The position numbers and the translations under genes were made by a program. The notes below the pieces were generated by a model. The model was not told the DNA's origin. It made no database searches and saw only the letters and a list, made by a program, of their open reading frames with translations. A DNA stretch of 64,000 bases from contig NZ_KB906674.1 of assembly GCF_000381545.1 (NCBI RefSeq), forward strand, positions 275,814-339,813, read 5' to 3'. This document shows, in pieces, positions 1-7,573 of this stretch. This DNA is from Rhodonellum psychrophilum GCM71 = DSM 17998. GTDB taxonomy: Bacteria; Bacteroidota; Bacteroidia; Cytophagales; Cyclobacteriaceae. Every line of letters begins with the position of its first letter. The first letter of the stretch is position 1.

Positions 1-395
1 TACTGCGGAGACACAACGCGCGCTGCCGTCAACCTTTCCCTCATGGCATCTAATTCATCGGGCGTATCGAAGGCGTAGTATGCGTGGCCTTTTTCGATCA
101 GATCCATCGCATATTGCATGTACATCGGCTTCCGCTCAGACTGCCTGTAAGGCCCGCAATCTCCCGGATTCCAAGGGCTTTCATCAGGTGCGATTCCCAA
201 CCAATTCAAGGATTCCTTGATGTATTCTTCGGCACCTGGAACAAAACGGTTTTGGTCTGTATCCTCGATTCTTAATAAAAATTTTCCGCCCATTTTTCGG
301 GCAAAAAGATAATTGTAAAGGGCGGTTCTAACCCCTCCTATATGTAAAGCTCCCGTCGGGGAGGGTGCAAATCTAACGCGTACTTCTTTATTCAT
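1..395 (-). CDS. gltX: Glutamyl-tRNA synthetase, N-terminal part (runs off the window)
   Basis: Cytoplasmic class Ic aminoacyl-tRNA synthetase that charges tRNA-Glu with glutamate. Only the first ~131 codons are present; the gene continues past base 1. Reading leftward from the ATG at 395, the protein opens with [15 protein letters not shown] and carries the HIGH-type ATP-binding signature as [12 protein letters not shown] (His18). LRIEDTDQ and the YRQSER segment of the Rossmann catalytic domain follow. This N-terminus is diagnostic of the GluRS/GlnRS family; GluRS is preferred because Bacteroidota gltX genes start this way, but a GlnRS cannot be fully excluded from the fragment. A -7 promoter element lies about 75 bp upstream, and the gene appears to be transcribed alone. 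Confidence 0.95.
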   Translation of the reverse strand, partial: MNKEVRVRFAPSPTGALHIGGVRTALYNYLFARKMGGKFLLRIEDTDQNRFVPGAEEYIKESLNWLGIAPDESPWNPGDCGPYRQSERKPMYMQYAMDLIEKGHAYYAFDTPDELDAMRERLTAARVVSPQ

Positions 396-467
396 GGTAT
401 TGATTTATGCTTTGTACAACACGGGAATTTCCCACTTGTTTTGGTTGTCCTGAATCAATTCAGACTG

Positions 468-475
468 CAAAGATA
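468..475 (-). promoter_or_regulatory. Bacteroidota -7 promoter element for gltX
   Basis: On the minus strand this reads TATCTTTG, a perfect match to the Bacteroidota housekeeping -7 element TAnnTTTG, and is followed by GCAG. It is about 73 bp before the gltX ATG. No well-spaced TTG -33 element is visible, so the call rests on the -7 box and its position. Confidence 0.5.
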
Positions 476-706
476 GGAAAAGATAAGGATTGGTCTAAAC
501 AAAAAGGGCAAGCGCTTTGGATTGCCTGCTGCGTTCATTTATTTATGGGATGCTTTTGTTGGTTTCGCTTTCCAAATAATCAAAAATCAATTGAATTCTT
601 AAGGACCCAGCACAAATTTTCAAAAGAAAATCCACCCCATTAGCATGTTCCCCATCACTGAAGATTCTTTCAAAATATTGTCGAGAAAAGCTATCGTTTG
701 TGGTTC

Positions 707-866
707 AACCCGAAATATGCAATAGGTTTCGTAATGGGGTTTGAAGCGATAAAAAAATCAGGTATAGGCCAGATAGGGTGAAGATAAAAAACAGCAAACA
801 AAACTCACTCACTGATTATTTGGGTTTTTTAGGCTGGAATTAAATGAATAACGCATAAAACGGGTT
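707..866 (+). repeat. Dispersed intergenic repeat, copy A
   Basis: One of at least eight related intergenic copies in the window. It begins AACCCGAAATATGCA and ends GCATAAAACGGGTT, so the ends are near-perfect inverted repeats of each other. The interior shares the blocks AATGGGGTTTGAA, a shifted AAAAAATCAG, GGTGAAG and GGCTGGAAT with the other copies. It sits between gltX and the end of rplS. The rest of 396-901 holds only the gltX promoter; a 78-codon open frame at 407-643 looks like chance. Confidence 0.75.
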
Positions 867-901
867 CAATCAAGTCTTTCATACCAAAAAACAAGACTTA
901 A

Positions 902-943
902 AATCAAAAAAAAGGAACCGTTTCCAGTTCCTTTTTTTTGATT
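902..943 (-). terminator. Intrinsic terminator of the rpsP-rplS operon
   Basis: Two perfectly complementary 17-nt arms (902-918 and 927-943) enclose an 8-nt loop. The arms contain GGAAC/GTTCC with eight-base A and T runs on either side, so the hairpin can act in both directions. It lies 10 bp after the rplS stop codon. Confidence 0.9.
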
Positions 944-953
944 GATTTTAAGA

Positions 954-1322
954 TTAGGCTTTTCTGCTTCTGATCTTTTCTTTGATCTTGGCAGCTTTTC
1001 CTTGACGTCCTCTCAAGTAGAACAATCTTGCTCTTCTCACCTTACCTTCTCTCAGCAATTCGATTTTCTCGATGCTTGGACCCAGGATAGGGAAAATTCT
1101 TTCTACACCCACACCATTGGATATTTTCCTTACTGTGAAGGTTTCACCATTGGAATTGATGTTTCTCCTCTGGATCACTGTACCCTGGAATTGCTGGATA
1201 CGGTCTTTGTTTCCTTCGGTGATTCTCACGTGAACATTGATGGTGTCCCCCGCTTTGAATGTTGGGAATTTGGCTCTCACCTCTTTATATTCCGCTTCTA
1301 CAAATTTAAGTAGTTCGCTCAT
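954..1322 (-). CDS. rplS: 50S ribosomal protein L19
   Basis: Structural protein of the large ribosomal subunit at the interface with the 30S subunit. The 122-aa product has the usual L19 length and family segments: [26 protein letters not shown], the [17 protein letters not shown] core and the basic [20 protein letters not shown] tail end. It is the last gene of the leftward operon rpsP-rimM-trmD-rplS, the widely conserved ribosome and tRNA-maturation operon. A 97-bp gap separates it from trmD and a strong terminator follows. Confidence 0.98.
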   Translation of the reverse strand: MSELLKFVEAEYKEVRAKFPTFKAGDTINVHVRITEGNKDRIQQFQGTVIQRRNINSNGETFTVRKISNGVGVERIFPILGPSIEKIELLREGKVRRARLFYLRGRQGKAAKIKEKIRSRKA

Positions 1323-1419
1323 AGCTGTATATTTTATGTGCTTGTAGCAATCACGCCTCAGCGCAATTTTTTGTGAATTCTATAATTTTAAGCTCTTATT
1401 ACTATCGCCTTTGGAAATC

Positions 1420-2097
1420 CTACCCTTCCAATAAGTCGGGTCTTCTTTCCTTGGTCCGGCGAACCGATGCCTCAAATCTCCATTGCTCTATTTGGGCTTG
1501 ATGTCCTGATAGCAAGACCTCCGGTACCGCCATACCTTCGTAATCGGCAGGTCTGGTGTAAACCGGTGGCGCCAAAAGTCCGTCTTGAAAGGAGTCTGTC
1601 AATGCCGAAGTTTCGTCATTGAGCACGCCCGGTATCAACCGGATAATGGCATCCGTTACCACTGCCGCAGCGAGTTCTCCGCCCGAAAGGACATAATCAC
1701 CGATGCTGATTTCTTTGGTAATGAATTTTTGCCTGACCCTTTCATCCACGCCTTTGTAATGACCGCAGAGGATAATCATATTGCCTTTGAGCGACAATGC
1801 GTTGGCCATTTTCTGATCGAATGTTTGACCATCCGGGGTCATATAAATGACTTCTTCATAATCCCTTTCGCTTTTGAGTGCTTCTATACACTTTGCGATA
1901 GGTTCTATCGACATGACCATTCCTGCGCCGCCACCAAAAGCATAGTCGTCGACTTGCTTCTGCTTGCCACTGGCATAATCCCTTAAGTTGTGGACCCTGA
2001 CCATGGCCAATCCCTTGTCTTCGGCTCTTTTCAGAATCGAGTGGGCAAAAGGACCTTCCAACAATCCGGGTACTACTGTGATGATGTCAATGCGCAT
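1420..2097 (-). CDS. trmD: tRNA (guanine-37-N1) methyltransferase TrmD
   Basis: Transfers a methyl group from S-adenosylmethionine to N1 of G37 next to the anticodon, preventing +1 frameshifting on proline, leucine and arginine codons. The 225-aa protein belongs to the SPOUT (trefoil-knot) family. Visible signatures are [17 protein letters not shown] at the start, the [12 protein letters not shown] segment, [12 protein letters not shown], and the knot region [20 protein letters not shown]. The start ATG is 3 bp after the rimM stop, indicating translational coupling inside the rpsP operon. Confidence 0.98.
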   Translation of the reverse strand: MRIDIITVVPGLLEGPFAHSILKRAEDKGLAMVRVHNLRDYASGKQKQVDDYAFGGGAGMVMSIEPIAKCIEALKSERDYEEVIYMTPDGQTFDQKMANALSLKGNMIILCGHYKGVDERVRQKFITKEISIGDYVLSGGELAAAVVTDAIIRLIPGVLNDETSALTDSFQDGLLAPPVYTRPADYEGMAVPEVLLSGHQAQIEQWRFEASVRRTKERRPDLLEG

Positions 2098-2100
2098 GGA

Positions 2101-2631
2101 TCAATCTTCCAAATAAATGTCAAGCAATCCATCGGGTAGTGAGCAGTAAACTTTTTTAGCTGCTTTGTCGACTTTTTGAATAATGCCGTCCTGAATCGGA
2201 ATCAGCACTTCTTTTCCTTTGTGTTCGACACCCAATAGATCCTGGGTTTGTAGGTCATATATGACCTTTATATCCCCGATCCTTCCAAGGTTTTCATCCA
2301 AAACCTCATATCCGATCAGTTCGTGGAAGTAATACTGGTCTTCTTCAAGTTTGGGCAACTCAGATAGCGGAAGGTACATTGCCGATCCTACCAGGGGAGT
2401 TGCTTCGTCTATGGAATTGAAATCTTCAAATTTCGCCAAAACCTTATTTCCGGGTTGTAAGACAAAATGTTCAAGAAACATGGGGACCAATCTGGATTTC
2501 TGTTCGATGAAGACATGCTCGAGGTCTTGGTAGTTCTCGGGAAAATCCACATCTAACACTCCTGTCACTTCTCCACGAAGACCATGAACTTTTGAAATGT
2601 AGCCCAATTGGAAACAATCTTCTTTGTTCAT
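2101..2631 (-). CDS. rimM: Ribosome maturation factor RimM
   Basis: 16S rRNA processing factor that binds ribosomal protein S19 and assists 30S head maturation. The 176-aa protein has the two expected domains. The N-terminal RimM barrel begins with QLGYISKVHGLRGEVTG, and the C-terminal PRC barrel contains YYFHELIGYEVLDE, GIGDI-like spacing and VLIPIQDGIIQKVD. It lies between rpsP and trmD, 14 bp and 3 bp from its neighbours, so it is clearly part of the operon. Confidence 0.97.
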   Translation of the reverse strand: MNKEDCFQLGYISKVHGLRGEVTGVLDVDFPENYQDLEHVFIEQKSRLVPMFLEHFVLQPGNKVLAKFEDFNSIDEATPLVGSAMYLPLSELPKLEEDQYYFHELIGYEVLDENLGRIGDIKVIYDLQTQDLLGVEHKGKEVLIPIQDGIIQKVDKAAKKVYCSLPDGLLDIYLED

Positions 2632-2645
2632 GGTGGGGTTATCTA

Positions 2646-3287
2646 TTATGCTTTAGACTCTTCTCCTTCAGCAGATGCTTCAGGTGCATCAGCTTCTGGT
2701 TCTGCTGCAGGAGCTTCTTCAGCAGGAACTTCAGCAACAGTAGGCTCAACAACAGGTGCTTTTGCAGCTTCGATTGCAGCTTTTGCGGCGGCAGCTTCAG
2801 CTTCAGCAGCAGCTACAACAGCCTTTGCTTCATCTTCCCTTGATTTGATGACATCCAAACGCGCTTGGTTCTTAGCAGTTTCTGCCTCGAATGCGGTCTG
2901 ACGTGCTTCGTCTTTTGCTTTGGTTAATTTCTCTACCTTACCTGCGATGACAGTTTCTTTGCCTTCTGCCCACACTTGGAATTTCTCATCCGCCTGCTCT
3001 TGGGTGATTGCGCCTTTCAAGACACCAATCTGAAGGTGTTTCTTAAGCATCACGCCTCTGTAAGAAAGCATTGCTTTTACTGTATCTGTTGGTTGTGCAC
3101 CATTCAACAACCATTTAAGAGCGCGCTCATTGTTGATGTTGATGGATGCTGGGTCAGAATTCGGGTTATAAGTACCGATTTTTTCAATAAAGCGTCCATC
3201 ACGTGGAGCTCTTGCATCAGCTACTACTACGTCGTAAATGGCTAATTTTTTTCTGCCTCTACGCGCTAATCTGATTTTTACTGCCAT
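2646..3287 (-). CDS. rpsP: 30S ribosomal protein S16 with long C-terminal extension
   Basis: Small-subunit ribosomal protein needed for 30S assembly. The start is placed at the ATG giving [14 protein letters not shown], the invariant S16 N-terminus; a longer in-frame start at 3395 would cross the promoter and was not used. Residues 1 to ~85 are the conserved S16 fold ([28 protein letters not shown]). The remaining ~125 residues are a helical, Ala/Glu/Lys-rich low-complexity tail, so the 213-aa protein is more than twice the usual S16 length. Such tails are typical of Bacteroidota S16. It is the first gene of the operon and has its own promoter. Confidence 0.96.
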   Translation of the reverse strand: MAVKIRLARRGRKKLAIYDVVVADARAPRDGRFIEKIGTYNPNSDPASININNERALKWLLNGAQPTDTVKAMLSYRGVMLKKHLQIGVLKGAITQEQADEKFQVWAEGKETVIAGKVEKLTKAKDEARQTAFEAETAKNQARLDVIKSREDEAKAVVAAAEAEAAAAKAAIEAAKAPVVEPTVAEVPAEEAPAAEPEADAPEASAEGEESKA

Positions 3288-3342
3288 ATATTGTTGATTT
3301 TTAATGAATTGATGGATCTCGTCCATCCTATTTTTTGGACTG

Positions 3343-3374
3343 CAAAGATATGATTTTTTGATTGAAAAGAACAA
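3343..3374 (-). promoter_or_regulatory. rpsP: Promoter of the rpsP-rimM-trmD-rplS operon
   Basis: The minus strand has TTG at 3374-3372, a 21-nt spacer and TATCTTTG at 3350-3343. This matches the Bacteroidota -33 TTG / -7 TAnnTTTG promoter. The -7 box is about 55 bp upstream of the rpsP ATG. Confidence 0.65.
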
Positions 3375-3471
3375 CTTCCATAATAATATTTGCACTTTAA
3401 CAGATATATGACTTAAATTGCATCGTTTTTAGAAAGGAAAATCGTTTTGATCTCTTTTTCACAAACATTCT

Positions 3472-3546
3472 GGCCTCGTAGTTCAATGGATAGAATAGAA
3501 GTTTCCTAAACTTTAGATCTAGGTTCGATTCCTAGCGAGGCCACCA
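3472..3546 (+). tRNA. tRNA-Arg (anticodon CCU)
   Basis: A complete 75-nt cloverleaf with encoded CCA. The acceptor is GGCCTCG/CGAGGCC, the T-loop is TTCGATT with stem CTAGG/CCTAG, and the anticodon stem is GAAGT/ACTTT around the loop TTCCTAA. That gives anticodon CCT, reading AGG arginine codons. It is a single-gene unit with an intrinsic terminator 24 bp downstream. Confidence 0.95.
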
Positions 3547-3569
3547 AAAACAGGTTATTAAACCATCTA

Positions 3570-3595
3570 AAGGGGACGATTGGTCCCCTTTTTTT
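3570..3595 (+). terminator. Intrinsic terminator of tRNA-Arg
   Basis: AAGGGGAC and GTCCCCTT form an 8-bp stem with a 5-nt loop, followed by a run of T. The gene-free stretch 3597-3962 after it shows no recognisable feature; two overlapping open frames there are unsupported. Confidence 0.9.
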
Positions 3596-3962
3596 ATGCC
3601 TTATTAATATTCGTCTTCCTTCAAGTGAAGGATTTTTGGATGGACTGCAATGCCGGCTCTATATTATTGGAAAAATTCCGGGGTTCATGTCTGAAAGACA
3701 TTGAAAACCAGTTCCCTCCAGTTCAATCGGGCAAACGGACTGGATGCCTTTTTGAGTGGCTGCAGGTGAATGGGATTTATCCGTTTTTTCAGAGAAACCC
3801 CATCCGAATCAACCCCGAAAAATGATTTGATTTATCCGACAATCCTGTTTGAAAATGGTTTTGAGAGTTTAAACTGTTCATGGTCTGTGACCTACCAAGT
3901 CCGATTTTTTTGCTGTTTTTTTTGTCAAAGGGAATCATTAACTTGGTACAAATTCTACCGGT

Positions 3963-4076
3963 ATGTCAAAAGAAAAAACAGTTAAGAAGGCAGAGAAAAA
4001 AAAGCCTGAAAAAAATCTGAAAGAAAAAAGAGCAGAGAAAAAAGAGAAAAAAGATGGTAAAAAACGCGCTGGTTAA
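3963..4076 (+). CDS. Putative 37-aa Lys/Glu-rich small protein
   Basis: Starts MSKEKTVKKAEKKKP and ends DGKKRAG. It is almost entirely Lys, Glu and Ala with no aromatic residue, so it is highly basic and probably disordered or a single helix. No family is recognised. Support comes from a clean ATG-to-TAA frame in a transcription unit: a strong hairpin with flanking T-rich sequence (4112-4152) begins 35 bp after the stop, and no other gene lies between it and the tRNA terminator. No Shine-Dalgarno is present, which is normal for this phylum. A chance open frame in A-rich DNA remains possible. Confidence 0.4.
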   Translation: MSKEKTVKKAEKKKPEKNLKEKRAEKKEKKDGKKRAG

Positions 4077-4111
4077 TCAACCTTGCGATTGTTTTTTTAT
4101 TCCTATTAATT

Positions 4112-4152
4112 AAGAAAGCCCTCCTCCTTTTTTGGACGGGGGCTTTCTTTAT
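4112..4152 (+). terminator. Intrinsic terminator after the small Lys-rich frame
   Basis: Arms 4112-4127 and 4134-4149 pair over 16 positions with two mismatches (AAGAAAGCCC against GGGGCTTTCTT), with a T-rich loop and a short T-rich tail. It may also stop leftward read-through from the dipeptidase cluster. Confidence 0.7.
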
Positions 4153-4154
4153 TG

Positions 4155-4323
4155 AATCCGAAAGATGTATTCCGTTTCCTAATGGGAGTGGAAACAGCTA
4201 GAAAATCAGACAATTTTGGGAATAACGGATATTCCCGATTTGTTGTCGTCAAAAATTGTAAACAAGGACTGATTACTCAAGAAATTTCAGGCCGCAATAG
4301 AATTGGGAATGCTGACACGGGCT
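4155..4323 (+). repeat. Dispersed intergenic repeat, copy B (degenerate)
   Basis: Begins AATCCGAAAGATGTATTCC and ends ACACGGGCT. Interior blocks shared with other copies are TTTCCTAATGGGAGTGGAAAC, GAAAATCAGACAATTTTGGG, GTCAAAAATTGTAAACAAG, GACTGATTACTCA and TTTCAGGCCGCAATAG. It immediately follows the terminator at 4112-4152 and precedes the 3' end of the dipeptidase gene. Confidence 0.7.
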
Positions 4324-4368
4324 GAATTGACTTGGATAAATTCACTTCCGAAGTTTCCGGATTGCTCC

Positions 4369-5442
4369 TCATTCTTTCCATGCATTTTTCAAAAAACCCA
4401 GCCAGTTGCCATGCATGACTTTTTTGAGGTCGGTTGGACTGTAACCTCTTTTTGTCAAAAGATTCGGAATTTTTTGGAAATCCCCTATGGTCTCGAGATC
4501 ATAGGGGCATTGTTCCCGGCCAAAGGCACCGTCCAAATCCGAACCGATTCCGATATGATTGGCATTTCCGGCCAGCTGACAGATGTGATCCATATGGTCG
4601 ATCATCTTCTCAAGATTACAATCCATTTCCTTTGGGTTTGATTTCCCCCTTTCCCAATTGGGGACCATCATCCAAGCATCCAAAGCCCCTCCGATCACGG
4701 CTCCCCTTTCGATCAATGCCTTGAGCTGATCATCGCTGAATTGCCTGTTGTGGTTCACCAGTGCCCGGCAGTTGTTATGGCTTGCCCAGACGGGACCGTT
4801 ATAATTGGCCAGGGCTTCCCAAAAACTATCGTCACAGAGATGTGTGGCGTCCAAAATGATGTTGAGCCTTTCCATTTCTTTCAAAAGTTCTTTTCCATTC
4901 GGGCCCAAACCGCCCGTGGCATCTGTCCCATTTGCATACCTTCCAGGACCGTAATGGGCGGGACCCAAAGCACGAAGTCCGTTTTCGTACGCCTTCTCCA
5001 GGTAACTGAGGTTCACGATCGAGTCCGCACCTTCCAAGGAAAGGATGTACCCGATGGGTTTGTAGCTCCAAGGCAACTCAAACAGCCAGAGGTGGAGATG
5101 CTTTTCCAGGCTTTCAAGGTCATTTATCTGGACCATTTCCCCAGCATCTTCCATGGCTTTGTACCAGGCCAGTTGTCCTTGCGTCTGCGCCCAAGCCTGC
5201 TCTGGGGAATGCCATCCCGGGAGGGGATTTCCTTCTGACACAAAGCGGGCGATTTGGGTCGCCACCACCAAGCCAACTTCCCCTTTTCTCAATTCCGGAA
5301 TACAAACGGTGGCCTTTCCACGGTCTGGTTTATCTACCATCCCATTTTCCCTCCGGTTGATCTCCGAAAGTGGTTTTCTCAAATCCCTGTTCCATTCGAG
5401 GGCATTCATGCTTAAATCAAGATGAGCGTCTATGGTGAACAT
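4369..5442 (-). CDS. Membrane dipeptidase family (M19) metallopeptidase
   Basis: Zinc-dependent dipeptidase of the amidohydrolase superfamily (renal-dipeptidase type), which hydrolyses dipeptides, often those with a D-residue at the second position. The 357-aa protein opens MFTIDAHLDLSMN with the metal ligands His7 and Asp9. Later family segments are GLRALGPAHYGPGRYANGTD, ILDATHLCDDSFWE, PVWASHNNCRALVNHNRQ and HIGIGSDLDGAFG. The start was moved to the second ATG because the family starts directly before the HxD motif. There is no signal peptide, so it is probably cytoplasmic. It is the last gene of a leftward cluster with ridA and gntP, which suggests a role in D-amino acid or peptide use. 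Confidence 0.92.
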   Translation of the reverse strand: MFTIDAHLDLSMNALEWNRDLRKPLSEINRRENGMVDKPDRGKATVCIPELRKGEVGLVVATQIARFVSEGNPLPGWHSPEQAWAQTQGQLAWYKAMEDAGEMVQINDLESLEKHLHLWLFELPWSYKPIGYILSLEGADSIVNLSYLEKAYENGLRALGPAHYGPGRYANGTDATGGLGPNGKELLKEMERLNIILDATHLCDDSFWEALANYNGPVWASHNNCRALVNHNRQFSDDQLKALIERGAVIGGALDAWMMVPNWERGKSNPKEMDCNLEKMIDHMDHICQLAGNANHIGIGSDLDGAFGREQCPYDLETIGDFQKIPNLLTKRGYSPTDLKKVMHGNWLGFLKNAWKE

Positions 5443-5636
5443 GTTTGGAGTGTTTTTTTTTTTGTTAAATTTCCCCTGCCAGAGCAAGGAGTTTTCTTTT
5501 TTATGTATATCCGCAAAACGCCAGTAGAAGCCAAAAATCTTAATTGGAGGATTCTTCTTTCTTCCAGCTTCTGTCTTCCAATCCTTTTCTTAGAAAATAT
5601 ATTTTACTGGCCAACAGCGGTTGATCCTATCTCTTT

Positions 5637-6104
5637 TCATTGCTCCAGCTCAAACATGGCCTCTATTTCGACGGGAATATTGTCGGGAAGTGAGCCAAAG
5701 CCAACGGCGCTTCTGACCCCGATACCATTTTCCTCTCCCCAAACACTGGCAAACAATTCGCTGCAGCCGTTGATGACATAAGGATGTTTTTCGAAATCCG
5801 ATGTGCAATTGACCATTCCGAGTACTTTTATTACTCGTTTCACTTTGTTTAGGCTGCCCAGATTCGCTTTTATCGTGGACAACATGGCCAAACCAACCTG
5901 CCGTGCGGCGGTTTTGCCGGCTTGAATGTCCAAATCCTCTCCGATTCTACCGATAATCAAAGTGCCATCCTCTTGAACAGTTCCATGTCCGGACAGATAA
6001 AGGTATTTGCCATCTATCAGGCAAGGCTTATAAACCCCAAGCGGTTTGGGTGGAGGGGGCAATATTAGGCCCAAAGCCTCAAAATTTTCTTCTGCTGTTT
6101 TCAT
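5637..6104 (-). CDS. RidA/YjgF family protein
   Basis: Member of the RidA (reactive intermediate deaminase) family, whose best-studied members hydrolyse enamine/imine intermediates released by PLP-dependent dehydratases. The 155-aa protein has the family core YLSGHGTVQEDG, GKTAARQVGLAMLSTIKANLGSL, VIKVLGMVNCTSDFEKHPYVING and GIGVRSAVGFGSLPDNIPVEIE. The RSAVG arginine and the final Glu of the fold correspond to positions used for substrate binding in RidA. It is about 25 residues longer at the N-terminus than E. coli RidA and belongs to the YjgF-like subgroup. It lies between gntP (57 bp upstream) and the dipeptidase (194 bp downstream) on the same strand. Confidence 0.9.
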   Translation of the reverse strand: MKTAEENFEALGLILPPPPKPLGVYKPCLIDGKYLYLSGHGTVQEDGTLIIGRIGEDLDIQAGKTAARQVGLAMLSTIKANLGSLNKVKRVIKVLGMVNCTSDFEKHPYVINGCSELFASVWGEENGIGVRSAVGFGSLPDNIPVEIEAMFELEQ

Positions 6105-6161
6105 CTTGTTTGTGTAAAAATTTTCACTTGAATGATCAAATTCCTTTTTTTCTGATGCAAT

Positions 6162-7475
6162 TTAAATAATTAGATCCAAAAGCATGACGCCACCAAGCCC
6201 TACAACGGCCACAATGGTTTCCATCAAGGACCAGGACTTCAGGGTGTCTTTGATGCTGACATTGAAATATTCCTTGAACATCCAAAATCCAGCATCATTG
6301 AAATGGGAAAACATCAGGCTTCCCGCTCCGATGGACAGTACCAACAGATTCGGGTCCACCACACCTCCCGATACCAATGGCGCGATGATACCTGCGGTCG
6401 TCAATCCCGCTACGGTTGCTGAGCCTACGCAAACCCGGATGATGGCCGTGATCGTCCAAGCCAAAACCAAGGGATGAACATCCCATCCTTGAAGTCCGTC
6501 TGCAATGGTTTGGCTGACGCCACTGTCCATCAATACTTGTTTGAGCGCGCCTGCTCCAGCAATGATCAAAAGGATCATGGATATATCTTTGACCGAAACC
6601 ACATACAGGTCCATCAATGTATTGATGGAAAAATTCATTCTTAGGCCCAAGGTATAAGTGGCCAACAGAAGGGAAATCAGCATCACCATCCCTGGGTCGC
6701 CAACAAATAAGATGTAGTGGTAAATGCTGCTGGTTTCAGGAATCTGAAAGGCCAAAACCGTTGTTCCGATCAACAGTGCAACAGGAAAGAGCGCCGAGAA
6801 AAAACTGTTGAAATTTCCGGGGAGTTCCTCTTCTCTTTTTGGTTTGGCCTGGAAAGTTTCCAAGGGAGAGGATTTGATGTTTTTGAGAAAACGTGCAAAC
6901 AAAGGGCCTGCAATGATGATGGTGGGAATAACGATGATCAATCCATACACCAGAGTGAGTCCCATATTGGCTCCGAATTGGGCAACCAATGCCGCCGGAG
7001 AGGGGTGCGGGGGCAAAAAACCATGCGTTACGGACAATGCGGCCAGCAATGGCATTCCAACATACACCGCTGGCAATTTGTATTGGTAGGAAACTGTGAA
7101 AACCAAGGGGACCAGCAACACAAATCCTACATTGTAAAAAAGGGGAATTCCGACCACCAATCCAGTGACCATCATTGCCCAATGGACATTTTTCACGCCA
7201 AAAATGGCCATCAAAGTGTCTGAGATTCTCTGGGCGGCACCACTTTCCGCAACCAATTTTCCCAGCATGGCGCCCATGGTGATCACGATGACCAAATCCC
7301 CCAAAAGGCTGCCCATCCCCATTTGCACAGATTTGGCTATTTTTTCTGGTGGGATTCCCAAGAGGAAGCCTGCAAGGATGGAGGAGATCAAAAAGGCAAG
7401 AAAAGGGTTGAGTTTTACCCAGGTAATTAAAAGAATAAGCACCAGGATGCTAAGGAGTACAAATAAAATGGTCAT
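6162..7475 (-). CDS. GntP family permease
   Basis: Proton-coupled inner-membrane permease of the gluconate/D-serine (GntP) family. The 437-aa protein has about 12-14 hydrophobic segments and starts directly in a membrane helix (MTILFVLLSILVLILL). Family segments are MGSLLGDLVIVITMGAMLGK, GIPLFYNVGFVLLVPL, the loop THGFLPPHPSPAAL, and near the C-terminus VGSATVAGLTTAGIIAPL and FSHFNDAGFWMFKEYF. The substrate cannot be read from sequence. Linkage to ridA and a dipeptidase, with no gluconate kinase nearby, favours a D-amino acid or hydroxy-acid over gluconate, but this is inference. First gene of its cluster. Confidence 0.92.
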   Translation of the reverse strand: MTILFVLLSILVLILLITWVKLNPFLAFLISSILAGFLLGIPPEKIAKSVQMGMGSLLGDLVIVITMGAMLGKLVAESGAAQRISDTLMAIFGVKNVHWAMMVTGLVVGIPLFYNVGFVLLVPLVFTVSYQYKLPAVYVGMPLLAALSVTHGFLPPHPSPAALVAQFGANMGLTLVYGLIIVIPTIIIAGPLFARFLKNIKSSPLETFQAKPKREEELPGNFNSFFSALFPVALLIGTTVLAFQIPETSSIYHYILFVGDPGMVMLISLLLATYTLGLRMNFSINTLMDLYVVSVKDISMILLIIAGAGALKQVLMDSGVSQTIADGLQGWDVHPLVLAWTITAIIRVCVGSATVAGLTTAGIIAPLVSGGVVDPNLLVLSIGAGSLMFSHFNDAGFWMFKEYFNVSIKDTLKSWSLMETIVAVVGLGGVMLLDLII

Positions 7476-7573
7476 AGGTAGGTTTGGGTTTGAGGTTTTA
7501 AGTTAAAAAAATATTTAAGAACCGCTCAACATGCCCATTGATATATTTGATGAATGGTAAAATTTCCCTGCCG

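Noticed and set aside
407-643. 78-codon open frame between gltX and rplS
   Set aside because: It covers the gltX promoter on the other strand, has a random Cys/Trp-rich composition and no family similarity.
3288-3395. Upstream in-frame start for rpsP adding 36 residues
   Set aside because: The extension crosses the promoter (3343-3374) and is absent from S16 proteins, which begin MAVKIRLxRxG.
3580-3985. Two overlapping frames after tRNA-Arg
   Set aside because: The first overlaps the T run of the tRNA terminator and neither has a plausible protein composition.
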